The translations under genes were made by a program, and so were the position numbers. A DNA stretch of 64,000 bases from Prosopocoilus inquinatus (taxonomy: Eukaryota > Arthropoda > Insecta > Coleoptera > Lucanidae), in assembly GCA_036172665.1 (NCBI GenBank), contig CM069870.1, positions 62,744,212 to 62,808,211 on the forward strand, given 5' to 3'. The notes under the pieces are model-generated. The model was not told where the DNA came from, searched no databases, and worked only from the letters and a program-made list of their open reading frames with translations. Shown one piece after another: positions 60,739-64,000 of this stretch. Position 1 is the first letter of the stretch. Every line of letters begins with the position of its first letter.

Positions 60739-60968
60739 TCAGGAATCAAGTCTAAGATATTCTCAACCTCAGCAAGAAATTGATACATATTAGAAGCTGT
60801 TGCGTTGGGTGAAAGGCTATATTTTGGTCCCAATGATAGAAAGTCAGATATGTCTTTTGGTATTGAATCATTGGGACCAAAATTTAGCCTTTCACCCAAC
60901 GCAACAGCTTCTAATATGTATCAACTTCTTGCTGAGGTTGAGAATATCTTAGACTTGATTCCTGAACA
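60739..60968. repeat. Inverted repeat at the Penelope head-to-head junction
   Basis: Arms of about 95 bp (60739-60834 and 60868-60968) are near-perfect inverses, containing ATTAGAAGCTGTTGCG and its complement, around a 33-bp spacer. They are the 5' coding ends of the two opposed copies. Confidence 0.85.
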
Positions 60969-61289
60969 GGAACAGTTGTTAAATACAACGAAATATTTAG
61001 GCCTTAAACAAAGGAGTTGCCTTTTACTAATCGTCCAGTGACCATATCCCGTTAGATTTTCAGCTTACTTCCTAGTTAACCTTTATGTTTCATTTTCTGG
61101 CGAGAATGTGAAAAGCAGACATTGCAAATATCACATAGAATACCGGATGAGCGAATTAATAAAGAATTAAAATTTGAATTGGTAGTGAGTTATTACGTTC
61201 CTTTCTACTTTAAAGACTCGTTTGGATTTAAATTGTAGATTTTATTACTAAGAATTCAAAATCTGGTCGGTTTTCTTTTTTTGATTATT

Positions 61290-62860
61290 CATTTCCGGAA
61301 GAAGCAATAATTGATCCAAATTTTACTGAAATTGGAAGGAATGAAGAGAATAAGGCACAGAATCCTACTGCAGAGTTGAAACAGAATCTTATTGTAGTAA
61401 CACAAGAGAACCCTATTGCAGAACCACAAAAAAAACCTGTTGCAGAACTTCAACCTATTAGAGGTCCTGGACGTCCTAGAAAAGTAAAAATTGGACGGGC
61501 CGAATGTCTAAAAAATATCATTTTCAAAAAGTTGAATAGGAAACAAATCGGTCAAATAGGGAAGAAAACGGGGAAGAATAAGTGCAGAATGAACTTGAAA
61601 ATACGAGAGGAAATTGAAAGTCGTAATGATAAAACAAATGAAGGACATGAAGAATTATTAGCGTCACTCGCTACTGAAATTCCTTTTAGTAAAGCTACAA
61701 ATGGCCCAGAAGGTGATGATTGGATGAATGCAATTTACTTGAAAACGAAAAGTCTTATCATGAATGACTCTTGGGATCTTGTTCCAAGACCTTTTGGTCA
61801 AATTGTAGGTTGTCGTACTATTTTACGCAACAAATATAATGTGGATGGTACGGTAGAAAGGAAGAAGGCAAGAGTAGTTGCAAAAGGTCCCGGATTAGAT
61901 TTTCAAGAGACTTTTGCTCCAGTGGCAAGAATGAACTCTTTCAGAACAATTGTTGCATTAGCAGCAGAGGCAAGGATGAAAATCATTCATCTGGATGCTA
62001 CAACAGCTTTTCTTAATGGCTTCGTGGATGTTGCGATTCATATGGGGAGACCAGAACTTCTGGAAGAAATGTTGATAAATAAGAGTAAGAAGAACGTAAA
62101 ACTAAATTGGGAAGAAAAGCACGTGAAATGTTGAAATTGCTGAAACGAGGAGATTATGTCTTCAAACTTAAAAAATCTATTTACGGACTGAAACAAGGAA
62201 TAAAGAATTTCTCGTTAAGGATATTTCTCATATTGTAGGTTCTCTTGGTCAGTATAACAAGTTTGAGAAATGTCACTGGGTTGCCGCCAAAAGAGTACTT
62301 CGCTATCTCAAAGGAACAATTAATTATTCTATATATTACAGAAATACTAACTTAACCCTAGCTCTAACAGGCTATGTTGATGCAGATTGGGGCAACTGTG
62401 TTCTGGATAGAAGATCTTACACTGGTTTTGTCTTCAATTTAGCTGGAAGTGCTACTTCGTGGGAAAATCGCAAACTACGAACTGTAGCACTATCCTCGAC
62501 GGAGGCCGAATATATGGCCCTATCTGATGCCGTAGAGGAATCAGTACTTTTTAACAAAATTCTTGAAAGAATTAGACTTTGAAAAATTATTGCTGATCAC
62601 ATTATACAATGATAATTTAGACAAAAAATTTAAAACATGCACAAAACCCTGTCTTTCACAATCGGTCAAAACATATTGACATAAGACATTTTGTGCGATA
62701 AGATCTGTATATTCATCCTACTAATCTAAAATATCTTTCTGCAGAAAAAATGATAATAGATGTGACGACCAAGGCGCTGCCAGGACCAAAATACTAAATG
62801 TGTTCTTCCAGTATGGGATTGATACCTCTAGAAACTTCAAACTGAGGGGTAGGGGTTTTT
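61290..62860 (+). mobile_element. Ty1/copia element, internally deleted
   Basis: The + strand pol remnant starts with a basic tail (GPGRPRKVKIGRAE), then RT blocks DWMNAIYLKTKSLI, RKKARVVAKG, FQETFAPVARM and LDATTAFLNG. The frame breaks at about 62134, and the rest of RT including the YVDD box is missing. RNase H follows with VDADWGN, RRSYTGFVF and LSSTEAEYMALSDA to about 62580. A polypurine run GAGGGGTAGGGG lies near 62843. A 3' LTR (about 62856-63118, ending TTGTTGTAACA) is likely. No 5' LTR, gag or protease is in the window, so it cannot move by itself. Confidence 0.85.
61376..62134 (+). pseudogene. Copia pol fragment (integrase tail and RT N-half)
   Basis: This is the longest open part of the copia remnant, 252 residues. 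It stops shortly after the LDATTAFLNG block, where an intact element would continue through RT. Confidence 0.8.
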
Positions 62861-63409
62861 GGAAGTATTCAATTTTCACCCTCTATTTATAAGGTACTTT
62901 CTTTCGCTCACAAAAACGTTGTCCAAACGCGTTTAGAAGCAAAGACGGACGTTCTTTTGCAAACGGATTAATCTCTACTCTCCTTGAAATCTCACTCCAG
63001 AAAGATAATCCTCTTTCCTCTTCGAATCAAAATATTTTTATGTTTTGTTTGGACTGAATTGTACTTATTTGTAGGTGAGCTGTCAGTCAATAATTCAAAC
63101 TGAAGTGTTTTGTTGTAACAAATACGGAATCCAGATCCAAACTATCAAAATCACGATTTAAGCCGGGCGGCCACTACGAGCGAAGCGAAGTTTTGCTCCA
63201 AAGTAATACACTGCTCCAAGAAATTAACGTACCAGTCAGTAAAATAAGACTTTTCGTTTTCTTTATTTAAAATTTGAAACGGTTGACGTTGATTTGAAAC
63301 AATTTAATAACAACTGTTTAAAGTGTTATAAAATCATCATTTACCAGTAAAAGGAAAAAATAAAATCAAAAGTCGAGAAATTTGAGAAACAGAATTTTTG
63401 AATAAATGA

Positions 63410-63995
63410 CACTAATGTCGGGCACTTCACCTCTATTGGCATCGATTTCAATCTTCTCTAAGCAATTTTGAAGTTTCCGAACACATTGGCATCGAACATT
63501 ATCTTGCTTGCTTTAATAAAAAAATGTGTCCGATATAGGGCACAATTAGCACGACATGATCTTGTAGGATGTCCGTTGTGTACCGAAAGGCAATAAGTTT
63601 TCCATTATTTAACACCAATAAGTCCGTGCGCGCTATCAAAGAAATTCTTATTCATGCCATAAAAAAGTTTACGCCAAATAATGTGGTATTTAAATGTTGC
63701 AGTGAGCATACCGTTCATTTGGTTGTTGATATGCACAAACACGTTTATCACACTTGTAAAAACAAAATTTAGATTCATCTCTAAAGAAAACTCGACTCCA
63801 ATCGACCTGTAACCACTTCACATGAAATCTAACAAATTCCAACTGATCTATACGATGTTTTGTAGACAAGGTTGGACCTGGGACAGAAATATGACATCAA
63901 ATTAGTTTCCCCAAGACGTTAACAAACAGCTTCGATGTTAATTGGAACCCCATGCACTTCCCTTAGATCAAATTAGAAATGTTTGCTTTTAACGA
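63410..63995 (-). mobile_element. Tc1-like transposon fragment (dead)
   Basis: On the minus strand, RIDQLEFVRFHVKW and DWSRVFFRDESKFCFY (about 63835-63745) match the Tc1 region around the first catalytic Asp, then PNERYAHCN. Further degraded pieces (LNNGKLIAFRY-like, LQDHVV) follow with stops. The open + strand frame at 63569-63772 is its shadow. The element continues beyond the window edge. Confidence 0.65.
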
Positions 63996-64000
63996 ACCTC

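Larger units (their letters stand above)
58520..61073 (-). mobile_element. Penelope-like element with inverted partial copy
   Basis: A 14-bp direct repeat AGTTAACCTTTATG (58506-58519 and 61074-61087) flanks the whole insertion. The minus-strand gene runs from about 60830 to 59072. Reverse transcriptase motifs are PKIHKPDVPLRPIVSS, LDVVSLFTN, GVPMGNPISP and YVDD (about 59.86 kb). A C-terminal GIY-YIG endonuclease has SIPCTDCEKEYIGQTG. Breaks: a stop after EQ near 60733, a stop at 60156-60158, and a frameshift near a T-run at 59617. From 60868 to 61073 a shortened copy lies in the opposite orientation, joined head to head. RT plus GIY-YIG identifies the Penelope class. Confidence 0.9.

Noticed and set aside
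1..64000. CRISPR arrays, tRNA or rRNA genes, bacterial operons
   Set aside because: No regularly spaced short repeats, no cloverleaf or rRNA signatures, and the gene structure is eukaryotic.

Overview
The window looks like AT-rich animal DNA, most likely from an insect: short GT-AG introns, mariner and Tc1 transposons, a Penelope-like element, a Ty1/copia fragment, jockey-like and CR1-like LINEs, and hAT- and Harbinger-type MITEs. The species cannot be fixed from the sequence. I saw no bacterial genes, tRNA, rRNA or CRISPR array.

The only host genes I can support form one tandem family, all on the + strand. Each full member is built from small exons joined by phase-0 introns: a signal peptide, two to four short helical (probably coiled-coil) exons, and one last exon of about 590-600 bp encoding six ankyrin repeats. 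The predicted products are therefore secreted coiled-coil/ankyrin proteins, which is unusual because ankyrin repeats are mostly intracellular. There are two subtypes. Type A (A2 10351-12831, A3 16072-18171, A4 23377-30559, A7 52975-55720, relic A8 at 57.5 kb) has a first coding exon that is only the start codon. Type B (B1 219-3968, isolated B5 35606-36187, B6 41387-46883) has a different signal peptide and two extra exons. A3, A4 and A7 look intact. A2 is frameshifted. B5 has lost its 5' exons. B6 has a changed splice donor.

Layout: B1, an orphan pair of A-type 5' exons (7971-8093), A2, A3, A4, B5, B6, a second orphan pair (50420-50542), A7 and A8. Positions 1-12.4 kb are a close paralogous copy of 43.06-55.3 kb. 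Within the A7 ankyrin exon the resemblance switches, and 55.3-57.2 kb instead matches 30.1-32.8 kb. A7 is therefore a recombinant of an A2-like 5' half and an A4-like 3' half, as unequal crossing-over or gene conversion would give.

Between and inside the genes lie transposable elements, many with readable target-site duplications. Several can be dated relative to the duplication because the paralogous site is empty: solo LTR 9273-9600, hairpin element 7609-7879, hAT MITE 31780-32313 and MITE 32557-32765. The right end (58.5-64 kb) is mostly transposon: a head-to-head Penelope-like element, a copia fragment and a Tc1 fragment. Several Penelope-type hairpins carry hammerhead-ribozyme-like cores.
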